DNA from: Cupriavidus necator N-1
Lineage (GTDB): Bacteria; Pseudomonadota; Gammaproteobacteria; Burkholderiales; Burkholderiaceae
Length of the DNA: 64,000 nucleotides
Direction of reading: 5' to 3'
Assembly (NCBI RefSeq): GCF_000219215.1
Contig: NC_015726.1
Coordinates: 2,728,001 to 2,792,000 of the forward strand
Below are positions 29,010 through 40,434 of the stretch, piece by piece. A program made the position numbers and the translations under genes. The notes beneath the pieces were generated by a model, which was given only the letters and a program-made list of their open reading frames with translations, was not told the origin of the DNA and did no database searches. Each line of letters starts with the position of its first letter. The first letter of the stretch is position 1.

Positions 29010-30806
29010 CTACTCCGCTTCGGCGCCCTCGCCACTGCGCGCGCCGCCATCCTTTTTCCGCCGCGGCCATAGCCGCCCGCCCGAATCCCCCTCCAGCCGC
29101 GGCAGCAACAGCCCCACCTGCAGGATTTGCGCGCCCTCCATGCGCGTCACCGTCAGCGGCAGGCCGGCGATCTCGACGCTGTCGCCCTCCACCGGCGGCG
29201 AGGTGAACGCTCGTAGCATGGCAGCCTCCAGCGTCAGCGGCGCTTCTTGCGGCGTCAGCGCGCGCGTGCCGTACAGCACCGCCACATCGCGCAGCAGCGC
29301 ATCGCCCGACAACAGGAAATCATGCGAGGCCTGCTCCCAGGTGGGCGCGCGGCCCAGCGCCTGGAACAGCGCCGACAGCATCGGCAGGGTCGTCACCGGC
29401 GCCAGCACCGAGACGCTGTCGCCGGCGCGCAGCACGGTCTGGTCCAGCGCCGCCAGCGCATCGTCGCGCGCCACCGTCAGCAGCCGGCAGCGCGGCGGCA
29501 GCTCCAGCTGGTCGGCGCGCACGTTCTCCACCGGCGCATTGGGCCCCACCTCGAACTGCATCACCTCCAGGATCGGCGCGCGCGTGCCGCGCAGGCGCGA
29601 ACGCGCCAGCGGCTCGGGGTAGCCGGGGCGCCGCACCCGCGCCAGGCGCGCGGCCACCGACACCGTGGTGCCCTGGAACAGCAGGCTGGCCAGCACCACG
29701 GCAAAGGCGATGCGGAACAGCAGCCCCGCTTGCGGCACCTCGCGCAGCAGCGGAAACAGCGCCAGTACGATCGGCACCGCGCCGCGCAGGCCCATCCAGG
29801 CGATAAAGCCGGTCTCGCGCGCATTGAAGCGGAACGGCAGCAGCGCCAGCCACACCGCCACCGGCCGCGCCACCAGCATCAGGAAGGCCGCCACGGCCAC
29901 GGCCGGGCCGGCCACCTCCCAGATCCGGTGCGGCGCCACCAGCAGGCCGAGCAGCAGGAACATGGCCGACTGCGCCAGCCAGGCCATGCCGTCCATGGCG
30001 CGCATGGTGTCCGACGTCACCGCGCGCTCTCGGTTGCCGATCAGCATGCCGGTCAAGTACACCGCCAGGAAACCGCTGCCGCCGGCGCTCTGCACGAGCG
30101 CGAACACCATCGCGCCGCCCGAGCACAGCAGGATCGCCTGCAGCCCTTCGGCCACGCGGATGCGCTCCAGCACGCGGGCCAGGCAATAGCCGAGCGCCAG
30201 GCCGAGCAGCCCGCCCACGCCGAACTGCACCAGCAGCCGCGTGACCAGGCCCAGCGGCGTCAGACCGTCAGGCGCGGTCAGCCATTCGATCAGTGTCAGG
30301 GTCAGGAAGATCGCCATCGGGTCGTTGATGCCCGACTCGATCTCGAGCACGCTCGCCACCCGGTCCTTCAGCCGGATGCCGCTGCTATTGAGCATCGAGA
30401 ACACCGCGGCCGCGTCGGTCGAGCCGACGATGGCACCAAGCAGCAGCCCGAGCCGCCAGTCGATGCCCAGCAGCCACGCGGCGAACACGCCGACCAGCGC
30501 TGCCGTCACCAGCACCCCCACGGTCGCCAGCGACAGCGAAGGCTTCAGCGCCACCCTGAAGGTGGCAAAGCGCGTGCGCAGCCCGCCATCGAGCAGGATC
30601 ACCGCCAGCGCCAGGTTGCCGACCAGGAAGCTGAGCCAGGTGTCGGAGAAGCGGATGCCGCCCGGGCCGTCCACGCCGGCCAGCATGCCCACGGCCAGGA
30701 AGACCAGCAGGAACGGCACGCCCAGGCGTGCCGAAAAGGCGCCCAGCACGATGCCCAGCGACATCACGACGGCGCCGATCAGGATGACGTGGTCGATGCT
30801 CTCCAA
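29010..30806 (-). CDS. K+/H+ antiporter, CPA1/NhaP2 (CvrA) type
   Basis: Inner-membrane cation/proton antiporter of 598 residues. About twelve helices (residues 5-390) include the core LLDGGLRTRFATFR and GSTDAAAVFSMLNSSG segments and ESGINDPMAIFLTLTLIEW, typical of the CvrA/NhaP2 potassium/proton antiporters. A TrkA-C-like cytosolic domain (about 430-510, LPPRCRLLTVARDDALAALDQTVLRAGD) follows, then a CorC/HlyC-like tail. I chose the TTG at 30806 because AAGGAG lies just upstream and the protein then begins ESIDHVILIGAV, as relatives do; the frame stays open to 31025 without a ribosome site. Confidence 0.88.
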   Translation of the reverse strand: MESIDHVILIGAVVMSLGIVLGAFSARLGVPFLLVFLAVGMLAGVDGPGGIRFSDTWLSFLVGNLALAVILLDGGLRTRFATFRVALKPSLSLATVGVLVTAALVGVFAAWLLGIDWRLGLLLGAIVGSTDAAAVFSMLNSSGIRLKDRVASVLEIESGINDPMAIFLTLTLIEWLTAPDGLTPLGLVTRLLVQFGVGGLLGLALGYCLARVLERIRVAEGLQAILLCSGGAMVFALVQSAGGSGFLAVYLTGMLIGNRERAVTSDTMRAMDGMAWLAQSAMFLLLGLLVAPHRIWEVAGPAVAVAAFLMLVARPVAVWLALLPFRFNARETGFIAWMGLRGAVPIVLALFPLLREVPQAGLLFRIAFAVVLASLLFQGTTVSVAARLARVRRPGYPEPLARSRLRGTRAPILEVMQFEVGPNAPVENVRADQLELPPRCRLLTVARDDALAALDQTVLRAGDSVSVLAPVTTLPMLSALFQALGRAPTWEQASHDFLLSGDALLRDVAVLYGTRALTPQEAPLTLEAAMLRAFTSPPVEGDSVEIAGLPLTVTRMEGAQILQVGLLLPRLEGDSGGRLWPRRKKDGGARSGEGAEAE

Positions 30807-30842
30807 ACCGCTCCTTGCGTTGCATTGTGGTCCCGTTGCGGA

Positions 30843-30860
30843 ACCTTTCAGACCTTTCAG
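30843..30860. repeat. Tandem 9-mer ACCTTTCAG x2 near the antiporter start
   Basis: Two adjacent copies of ACCTTTCAG, 37-54 bp upstream of the antiporter start codon. The reverse complement recurs as a second pair at 31026-31045. Candidate half-sites for a regulator of the divergent transcripts; the protein is unknown. Confidence 0.5.
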
Positions 30861-31025
30861 CCAGTCTTCGGCCGTGCGGCGGAAGAACGCCCCGGATGAT
30901 AGCGCAGCGGCCCCCCGCCACAGCCGGGCGCTTTGCCCGCCAGGCCGCCTCCAGCCTGGCTCGGCAGTGCTTTTAAGCGCTAATTCACTAGGGGATACCC
31001 TCAGCATGACCCTGTTTGCAGACAT

Positions 31026-31045
31026 CTGAAAGGTAGCTGAAAGGT
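31026..31045. repeat. Tandem 9-mer CTGAAAGGT x2 upstream of tctB
   Basis: Two copies of CTGAAAGGT separated by AG, the inverted partners of the pair at 30843-30860, about 114 bp before tctB. The whole region 30807-31158 (352 bp) holds no gene I can support; besides these repeats it contains a palindrome at 31093-31106. Confidence 0.5.
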
Positions 31046-31092
31046 CGTCCCCTTAACTTCCACCCTGCCCGCGGGAGGGCCCCGCCCACGGC

Positions 31093-31106
31093 CTGCATTC
31101 ATGCAG
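31093..31106. promoter_or_regulatory. Short palindrome upstream of tctB
   Basis: CTGCAT, spacer TC, ATGCAG: a perfect 6-2-6 inverted repeat 53 bp before the tctB start. Possible operator; low information content. Confidence 0.3.
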
Positions 31107-31158
31107 TGCAGCAAGGGACCCGCCACAGTTTTCATGTGTCTTATCGAGGAGATTCACT

Positions 31159-31620
31159 TTGCGCATACGTAGCCAAAAGGACTTCGCCTCCGGCCTGCTG
31201 TTTATTCTGGTCGGATTCGGCTTTTCCTGGGTCGCACGCGGCTATTCCATGGGAACCGCCGCAAAAATGGGACCGGGATACTTCCCGTTCTGGCTTGGCA
31301 TTGTGCTCGCCCTGCTGGGCGCGCTGGTGCTGTGGGGTTCGCTGTCTTCCAAGATGGAAGAAGACAACCTCGCCCGCTGGGACATCAAGACGCTGCTGTG
31401 GATCCTCGGTTCGGTGGTGCTGTTCGGCCTGCTGCTCAAGCCGCTGGGCATGGTGCTGTCGGTGCTGGTGCTGGTGCTGGTGTCGTCGATGGCCAGCCAC
31501 GAGTTCAGCTGGAAGGGCGCCATCCTCAACTCGATCATCCTGGTGCTGATCAGCCTGGGCGCGTTCGTGTACGGCATCAACCTGCAGATGCCGGTGTGGC
31601 CGGCTTTCCTGGCAAGCTAA
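31159..31620 (+). CDS. tctB: Tripartite tricarboxylate transporter small subunit TctB
   Basis: Small membrane subunit of a TTT family transporter, 153 residues with four predicted helices (about 10-30, 44-62, 78-112, 120-140). The sequence has the TctB pattern: KDFASGLLFILVGFGFSWVARGYSMGTAAKMGPGYFP. The start is TTG at 31159, supported by GAGGAG 7 bp upstream. tctA begins 13 bp after its stop. No tctC adjoins, so substrate delivery probably comes from one of the many separate Bug proteins. Confidence 0.9.
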   Translation: MRIRSQKDFASGLLFILVGFGFSWVARGYSMGTAAKMGPGYFPFWLGIVLALLGALVLWGSLSSKMEEDNLARWDIKTLLWILGSVVLFGLLLKPLGMVLSVLVLVLVSSMASHEFSWKGAILNSIILVLISLGAFVYGINLQMPVWPAFLAS

Positions 31621-31633
31621 GGAGGCCGCCAAC

Positions 31634-33136
31634 ATGGAACTACTCGCCAACCTGGGTCTGGGCTTTTCCACCGCCCTGACCTTCCAGAACCTCGCGTACG
31701 CCTTCCTGGGCTGCGTGCTGGGTACCCTGATCGGCGTGCTGCCGGGCCTGGGGCCGCTGGCCACCATCGCCATGCTGCTGCCAGTGACCTACACGCTGCC
31801 GCCGGTGGCCGCGCTGATCATGCTGGCCGGTATCTACTACGGCGCCCAGTACGGCGGCTCGACCACCGCCATCCTGGTGAACCTGCCTGGTGAATCGTCC
31901 TCGGTGGTGACAACCATCGATGGTTACCAGATGGCAAGACGAGGGCGAGCGGGGGTGGCGCTAGCGACAGCGGGCCTAGGCTCGTTCTTCGCCGGCTGCG
32001 TGGCCACCCTGATCCTCGCCGCCTTTGCCGCGCCGCTGTCGGAACTGGCCTTCAAGTTCGGCCCCGCCGAATACTTCTCGCTGATGGTGCTGGGCCTGAT
32101 CGGCGCCGTGGTGCTGGCTTCGGGTTCGCTGGTCAAGGCCATCGCCATGATCGTGCTGGGCCTGCTGCTGGGCCTGGTCGGTACCGACGTGAACTCGGGC
32201 GCCGCGCGCTTCTCGTTCGACGTGCCTGAACTGACCGACGGCCTGAACTTCGTCTCGGTGGCAATGGGTGTGTTCGGCTTCGCGGAAATCATCGCGAACC
32301 TGGAGCAGAAGGAACATCGCGAAACCTTCACCGACCACATCACCAACCTGTTCCCGACCAAGGAAGATTTCAAGCGCATGATCCCGGCCGTGCTGCGCGG
32401 CACGATACTGGGTTCGGCACTGGGTATCCTGCCCGGCGGCGGTGCGGCGCTCGCTTCGTTTGCAGCCTACTCGCTGGAAAAGAAGACCTCGAAGTACTCG
32501 CATGAATTCGGCAAGGGTGCGATTGAAGGCGTGGCGGGTCCGGAATCGGCCAACAACGCCGCGGCACAGACTTCGTTCATCCCGCTGCTGACGCTGGGCA
32601 TTCCGCCCAATGCCGTGATGGCGCTGATGGTCGGTGCGATGACCATCCACAACATCCAGCCCGGTCCGCAGGTGATGACCAGCAACCCGGCGCTGTTCTG
32701 GGGCCTGATCGCTTCGATGTGGATCGGCAACTTCATGCTGATCGTGCTGAACCTGCCGCTGATCGGCATCTGGGTAAAGCTGCTGAAGGTACCTTACCGC
32801 TACCTGTACCCGGCCATCCTGACGTTCTGCTGCATCGGCGTGTACTCGGTCCAGAACACCACCTTCGACGTGTTCCAGACCGCGGCCTTCGGCGTGATCG
32901 GCTACCTGTTCATCAAGCTCAAGTGCGAACCCGCGCCGCTGCTGCTCGGCTTCGTGCTGGGGCCGATGATGGAAGAGAACTTCCGCCGTTCGCTGCTGCT
33001 GTCGCGCGGTGACTTCAGCGTGTTCGTGACCCGTCCGCTGTCGCTGGGTCTGCTGATCGCGGCTGCGGTGCTGGTGCTGGTCGTGGCAATGCCGTCGATC
33101 AAGTCCAAGCGCGAGGAAGCGTTCCAGGAAGAATAA
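31634..33136 (+). CDS. tctA: Tripartite tricarboxylate transporter large permease TctA
   Basis: Large TTT permease of 500 residues with about twelve helices. Diagnostic segments are GTLIGVLPGLGPLATIAMLLP (about 30-50), YYGAQYGGSTTAILVNLPGESSSVVTTIDGYQMA (about 72-105), GTILGSALGILPGGGAALASFAAY (about 255-278) and the conserved EGVAGPESANNAAAQTSFIPLL (about 298-319). An excellent Shine-Dalgarno (AAGGAGG) precedes the ATG. Codons at 31934-31978 are strikingly rare for this genome (AGA, CGA, GGG, CTA, ACA) although the encoded protein is normal. Confidence 0.95.
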   Translation: MELLANLGLGFSTALTFQNLAYAFLGCVLGTLIGVLPGLGPLATIAMLLPVTYTLPPVAALIMLAGIYYGAQYGGSTTAILVNLPGESSSVVTTIDGYQMARRGRAGVALATAGLGSFFAGCVATLILAAFAAPLSELAFKFGPAEYFSLMVLGLIGAVVLASGSLVKAIAMIVLGLLLGLVGTDVNSGAARFSFDVPELTDGLNFVSVAMGVFGFAEIIANLEQKEHRETFTDHITNLFPTKEDFKRMIPAVLRGTILGSALGILPGGGAALASFAAYSLEKKTSKYSHEFGKGAIEGVAGPESANNAAAQTSFIPLLTLGIPPNAVMALMVGAMTIHNIQPGPQVMTSNPALFWGLIASMWIGNFMLIVLNLPLIGIWVKLLKVPYRYLYPAILTFCCIGVYSVQNTTFDVFQTAAFGVIGYLFIKLKCEPAPLLLGFVLGPMMEENFRRSLLLSRGDFSVFVTRPLSLGLLIAAAVLVLVVAMPSIKSKREEAFQEE

Positions 33137-33179
33137 GCAGGGAATATCGTCGGCCCCAGGGCTGGCGGCACAACACACT

Positions 33180-33206
33180 AAGGGCACCGCAAGGTGCCCT
33201 TTTTTT
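33180..33206 (+). terminator. Intrinsic terminator after tctA
   Basis: AAGGGCACC, loop GCAA, GGTGCCCTT followed by a T-run. Ends the tctBA unit. Confidence 0.93.
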
Positions 33207-33319
33207 GTGCTTGCCGACTACGTTATGGCTGGTTCCGCCCCACCGCCACCCGCGCCCCGACAACCTATATTGATAGGACTCGGACAACGGTCGCGCTGCG
33301 CGCGTCGGAGGTTGAAATC

Positions 33320-33793
33320 ATGACCATGTCTACCACGCTGGCGAGATGCCTGAGCAAGAAGCAGAGCCAGTTCGACACCGTTCGGCACCCCTACAGCCTC
33401 AGCAGCATGGCCACTGCGCAGGCCGCACACATTCCCGGAGACCGATTGGCCAAGACCGTCCTGCTGGAAGACGGCAGCGGCTACGTCGCAGTCGTGATTC
33501 CTTCGACTCACCACCTGAAACTGTCGGAGATCTGCGAGCAGACCGGCCGCAAGCTGTCGCTGGCGCATGAGGATGGCGTGCGCGAAGTGTTCCGCGACTG
33601 CGACCACGGCGCGATCCCGCCGGTTGGCATGGCGTACGGCACGCAGACCTGGCTCGACGACAGCCTGCTGACGCACCCCGACGTCTACTTCGAGGCGGGC
33701 GACCACCAGGAACTGGTGCACATGAGCACCGGGCAGTTCCTCGACCTGATGGCCGACGCGCGGCGCGGGCATTTTGCGCACAGGATGATGTAG
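33320..33793 (+). CDS. YbaK/ProX-type aminoacyl-tRNA deacylase domain protein
   Basis: Free-standing YbaK/EbsC-fold protein of 157 residues; relatives hydrolyse mischarged aminoacyl-tRNAs in trans. The core is visible as GDRLAKTVLLEDGSGYVAVVIPSTHHLKLSEI (about 41-72), with the typical lysine in the RLAKTVLL strand, and a later GAIPPVGMAYG segment corresponding to the GSVSPFG loop of the family. The start at 33320 follows GGAGG by 8 bp. Substrate specificity is unknown; the divergence from YbaK proper suggests a paralogue. A terminator follows. Confidence 0.82.
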   Translation: MTMSTTLARCLSKKQSQFDTVRHPYSLSSMATAQAAHIPGDRLAKTVLLEDGSGYVAVVIPSTHHLKLSEICEQTGRKLSLAHEDGVREVFRDCDHGAIPPVGMAYGTQTWLDDSLLTHPDVYFEAGDHQELVHMSTGQFLDLMADARRGHFAHRMM

Positions 33794-33817
33794 ACCGGGC
33801 ATGCCTTGGCAGGCCAC

Positions 33818-33847
33818 GCGGCCGGCGCTTGCCGGCCGCTTTTCTTT
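33818..33847 (+). terminator. Intrinsic terminator after the YbaK-like gene
   Basis: GCGGCCGGC, loop GCTT, GCCGGCCGC followed by TTTTCTTT. No matching A-run on the other side, so it serves the plus strand. The rest of 33848-33995 shows no gene. Confidence 0.88.
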
Positions 33848-33995
33848 GCGTTGGCGATCGCTTCGCCAAGCCGCTCACGCGCGGATGGCAAAAAGCTGCC
33901 GCCGCCGGCCACGCTGACCGGCGAAGAATCTTCGCTCACCTCGCGGACCCGGCCCCGTCAGGGCAATGACAGCCCTGACGGGACCCGGCGACCGC

Positions 33996-37455
<3,460 letters not shown>

Positions 37456-37526
37456 CGGTGCACACAAGAGAAGAGTCAGGCATATGCCGGCAAGGCGCGA
37501 TTCTTAAGATTTCCTTGTGACATTGG

Positions 37527-37547
37527 AAAGAAATATTAGCTTTCTTT
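37527..37547. promoter_or_regulatory. Candidate LysR operator
   Basis: AAAGAAA, 7 bases, TTTCTTT: a 7-7-7 inverted repeat in the AT-rich centre of the 163-bp divergent region between the LysR gene and the Bug gene, with LysR-like dimensions. Confidence 0.45.
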
Positions 37548-37618
37548 GTGTCCGGCAGCACGGAATAATGAAGGCCGGCTCATGAATCGGGGCCAATCGC
37601 CTGACACCGGAGACAAGT

Positions 37619-38596
37619 ATGAAATCCTGGCTGCGCCGCTTCGGCATCGGCCTTGGCTGCGGGCTTTGCCTGGCCGCCACGCCCGCACTGGCCGACACCT
37701 ATCCCAGCAAGCCGATCCGCCTGATCGTGCCCTTCCCGGCCAGCGGCGCGACCGACCTGCTGGCACGCGCCATCGCGCAGAAGGTGGGCACCAGCATGGG
37801 CCAGCAGATCGTGGTCGACAACCGCCCCGGCGCCGGCGGCGCGATCGGCTCGGACATGGCCGCCAAGGCTGCGCCCGATGGCTATACGCTGCTGATCGCC
37901 ACCACCAGCACGCATTCGATCGGGCCGTATATCAACACCCGCCTGCCGTACAACACCGAGACCGACTTCACCCCGGTCAGCCAGGTGGCGATCGCCACCA
38001 ACCTGCTGGTGGTGCCGAACAGCCTGCCGGCGAAGAACGTGCGCGAGCTGATCGACTATGCCAAGAAGCATCCCGGCGAACTGAACTACGCCTCCAGCGG
38101 CAACGGCACCGTGGTGCATCTGACCGCCGAGGCCTTCAAGGCGCAGGCGGGCGTGTTCATCACCCACATTCCCTACCGCGGCACCGCGCTGGCCGTGCCG
38201 GACCTGATCTCGGGCAAGGTGCAGGTGCTATTCGACAGCATCGTGTCGGGCCTGCCGCATGTGAAGGACGGCAAGCTCAAGGCACTGGCGGTGACCAGCG
38301 CCAAGCGCTCGCCGCTGGCGCCGGAAATCCCCACGGCGAGTGAGTCGGGCCTGCCCGGCTTCGAGTCCGATACCTGGTTCGGCATCTATGGCCCCAAGGG
38401 CCTGCCGGCGGATATCGTCAACCGCCTGAATGCAGAATTCAACAAGGCCATCCAGTCGCCCGAGGTCAAGGAACGCCTGGGCAAGCTGGGCGCCGAGCCG
38501 GTCGGCGGCACGCCGGCGCAGTTCGCCGCGATGGTGAAGAAGGACAGCGCGCGCTGGGGCAAGCTGATCAAGGATCGCAAGATCACGGCAGAATAA
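37619..38596 (+). CDS. Bug-type substrate-binding protein (cassette with GGT-like hydrolase)
   Basis: Periplasmic binding protein of 325 residues. The signal peptide is residues 1-25 (RFGIGLGCGLCLAATPALA, cleavage before DTYPSKPI). The Bug core reads YPSKPIRLIVPFPASGATDLLAR and GQQIVVDNRPGAGGAIGSDMAAKAAPDGYT. GGAG lies 8 bp before the ATG. It is followed 38 bp later by the GGT-like hydrolase and is divergent from LysR, so the ligand is probably that enzyme's substrate. No membrane components adjoin. Confidence 0.93.
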   Translation: MKSWLRRFGIGLGCGLCLAATPALADTYPSKPIRLIVPFPASGATDLLARAIAQKVGTSMGQQIVVDNRPGAGGAIGSDMAAKAAPDGYTLLIATTSTHSIGPYINTRLPYNTETDFTPVSQVAIATNLLVVPNSLPAKNVRELIDYAKKHPGELNYASSGNGTVVHLTAEAFKAQAGVFITHIPYRGTALAVPDLISGKVQVLFDSIVSGLPHVKDGKLKALAVTSAKRSPLAPEIPTASESGLPGFESDTWFGIYGPKGLPADIVNRLNAEFNKAIQSPEVKERLGKLGAEPVGGTPAQFAAMVKKDSARWGKLIKDRKITAE

Positions 38597-38634
38597 GGGC
38601 CGCTGAGCGCCCAAGCACAAGGACACAGACAAGC

Positions 38635-40260
38635 ATGCAGAACTTCAACTGGACCAACCCCTACCCCTCCGTGCGCATCCCGCTGTTTGCGCGCAACGTG
38701 GTCTCCACCTCGCACCCGCTGGCCGCGCAGGCCGGCCTGCGCATGCTGCTCAAGGGCGGCAATGCGGTCGATGCCGCCATCGCCGCGGCCGCCGCAATCA
38801 CCATCGTCGAGCCGGTGTCGTGCGGCCTGGGCAGCGATGCCTTTGCCATCCTGTGGGACGGCAAGGAACTGCACGGCCTGAACTCATCGGGCGTGGCCCC
38901 GGCGGCGTGGAGCCCGGAGTACTTCAAGAACAAATACGGCACCGATGCCAACGGCCTGGCCAACCGCCCGATCCGCGGCTGGGACTCGGTCACCGTGCCC
39001 GGCGTGGTCGCCGGTTGGGCCGCATTGCATGAGCGCTTCGGCAAGCTGCCGTTCGCCGACCTGATGGAGCCGGCGATCGAGATCGCCGAGCGCGGCTATG
39101 CCGTGCCGCCGGTGGTGGCGCACAAGTGGGCCGCCGCGGTGCCTGAACTGAAGGACCAGCCCGGCTATGCCGAGACCTTCATGCCCAATGGCCGCGCCCC
39201 CGCCGTGGGCGAGAAGTTCACCATGAAGGCTGCCGCCGAAACCCTGCGCAAGATCGGCGCGACCCGTGGCCGCGCCTACTACGAAGGCGAGATCGCCGAG
39301 CAGATTGCCGCCTTCAGCCAGCAGTGCGGCGGCGCCATGACGCTCGATGATCTGCGCAACTACCGCCCCGACTGGGTCAAGCCGATCAGCAAGTCCTACC
39401 GCGGCTACGAGCTGCACGAGATCCCGCCCAACGGCCAGGGCATTGCCGCGCTGATCGCGCTGGGCATCCTGGACCAGTTCGACATGTCGTCGATCCCGGT
39501 GGATTCGGTCGACTCGCAGCACCTGCAGATCGAGGCAATGAAGCTGGCCTTTGCCGACCTCTACCGCTACGTGGCCGACCCGCGCAGCATGGAAGTCACG
39601 CCGGAAGAAATGCTCGATGACGCGTACCTGAAGTCGCGCGCGAAGCTGATCGACATGCAGCGCGCCACGCATTTCAACTTTGGCATGCCCAAGGTCGGCG
39701 GCACCATCTACCTGACCGCCGCCGACGAGAACGGCATGATGATCTCGTTCATCCAGTCCAACTACATGGGCTTCGGCTCGGGCGTGGTGGTGCCGGGCAC
39801 CGGCATCAGCCTGCAGAACCGCGGCGTGGGCTTCTCGATGGATCCGAAGTCGGCCAACGTGGTCGCGGGCGGCAAGCGTCCGTTCCACACCATCATCCCG
39901 GCCTTCCTGACCAAGGACGGCCAGCCGGTGATGAGCTTCGGCGTGATGGGCGGCGACATGCAGCCGCAGGGCCACCTGCAGACCGTGGTGCGCATGCTGG
40001 ATTACAACCAGCAGCCGCAGGCCGCGTGCTGCGCGCCGCGCTGGAAGGTCAACCGCGACTTCACGCTGGATGTGGAAAGCACCATGGACCCGGCCACGGT
40101 CGAGGGCCTGAAGGCGCGCGGCCACCAGCTCAAGTCGGTGGACGATCCGTACATGGACTTTGGCTCGGGCCAGTTCATCTGGCGCCTGTCGGACGATGCC
40201 GAGCACGGCTATGTCGCGGCCAGCGACAGCCGGCGCGATGGCCAGGCGGTGGGGTTCTGA
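38635..40260 (+). CDS. Gamma-glutamyltransferase-family Ntn hydrolase, probably an amidohydrolase
   Basis: Self-processing Ntn hydrolase of 541 residues. The predicted autocleavage and catalytic residue is Thr357 in VGGTIYLTAADENG; downstream are ISFIQSNYMGFGSGVVVPGTGISLQNRG and PFHTIIPAF, typical of the small subunit. Unlike classic GGT it has no signal peptide (MQNFNWTNPYPSVRIPLFARN), and the usual RETAP segment, whose Arg binds the glutamyl carboxylate, reads GLNSSGVAP here. That is closer to cytosolic GGT-like amidohydrolases such as oxamate amidohydrolase. Substrate unknown; context suggests a compound bound by the preceding Bug protein. Confidence 0.85.
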   Translation: MQNFNWTNPYPSVRIPLFARNVVSTSHPLAAQAGLRMLLKGGNAVDAAIAAAAAITIVEPVSCGLGSDAFAILWDGKELHGLNSSGVAPAAWSPEYFKNKYGTDANGLANRPIRGWDSVTVPGVVAGWAALHERFGKLPFADLMEPAIEIAERGYAVPPVVAHKWAAAVPELKDQPGYAETFMPNGRAPAVGEKFTMKAAAETLRKIGATRGRAYYEGEIAEQIAAFSQQCGGAMTLDDLRNYRPDWVKPISKSYRGYELHEIPPNGQGIAALIALGILDQFDMSSIPVDSVDSQHLQIEAMKLAFADLYRYVADPRSMEVTPEEMLDDAYLKSRAKLIDMQRATHFNFGMPKVGGTIYLTAADENGMMISFIQSNYMGFGSGVVVPGTGISLQNRGVGFSMDPKSANVVAGGKRPFHTIIPAFLTKDGQPVMSFGVMGGDMQPQGHLQTVVRMLDYNQQPQAACCAPRWKVNRDFTLDVESTMDPATVEGLKARGHQLKSVDDPYMDFGSGQFIWRLSDDAEHGYVAASDSRRDGQAVGF

Positions 40261-40292
40261 GCCGGCTGACTCAGTTGCCTGCGCCAGCGATA

Positions 40293-40317
40293 CGCCCGGG
40301 TCCGCCCGGGCGTTTTT
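40293..40317 (+). terminator. Intrinsic terminator after the GGT-like gene
   Basis: CGCCCGGG, loop TCCG, CCCGGGCG, then T5. Separates the Bug/GGT-like unit from phzF. Confidence 0.92.
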
Positions 40318-40434
40318 CATGGTGCGGCAGAATTGTCCGCAACTGGCCCGCCCGCGATCGGCCCAACTGTGCATGGTGTGTCCGCGCCCGCTCCGTACAC
40401 TGGTGACCCACCAGCCTCCGGAGACCCCCGCGCC

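Noticed and set aside
30807..31025. Upstream extension of the antiporter reading frame
   Set aside because: The added residues are not membrane-like, and the TTG at 30806 has AAGGAG and the family N-terminus.
31931..31981. Reading the rare-codon patch in tctA, with NheI- and AvrII-like hexamers, as a cloning scar
   Set aside because: The frame and the conserved protein sequence continue without insertion or deletion; no vector sequence is visible. It is kept only as a codon-usage anomaly.
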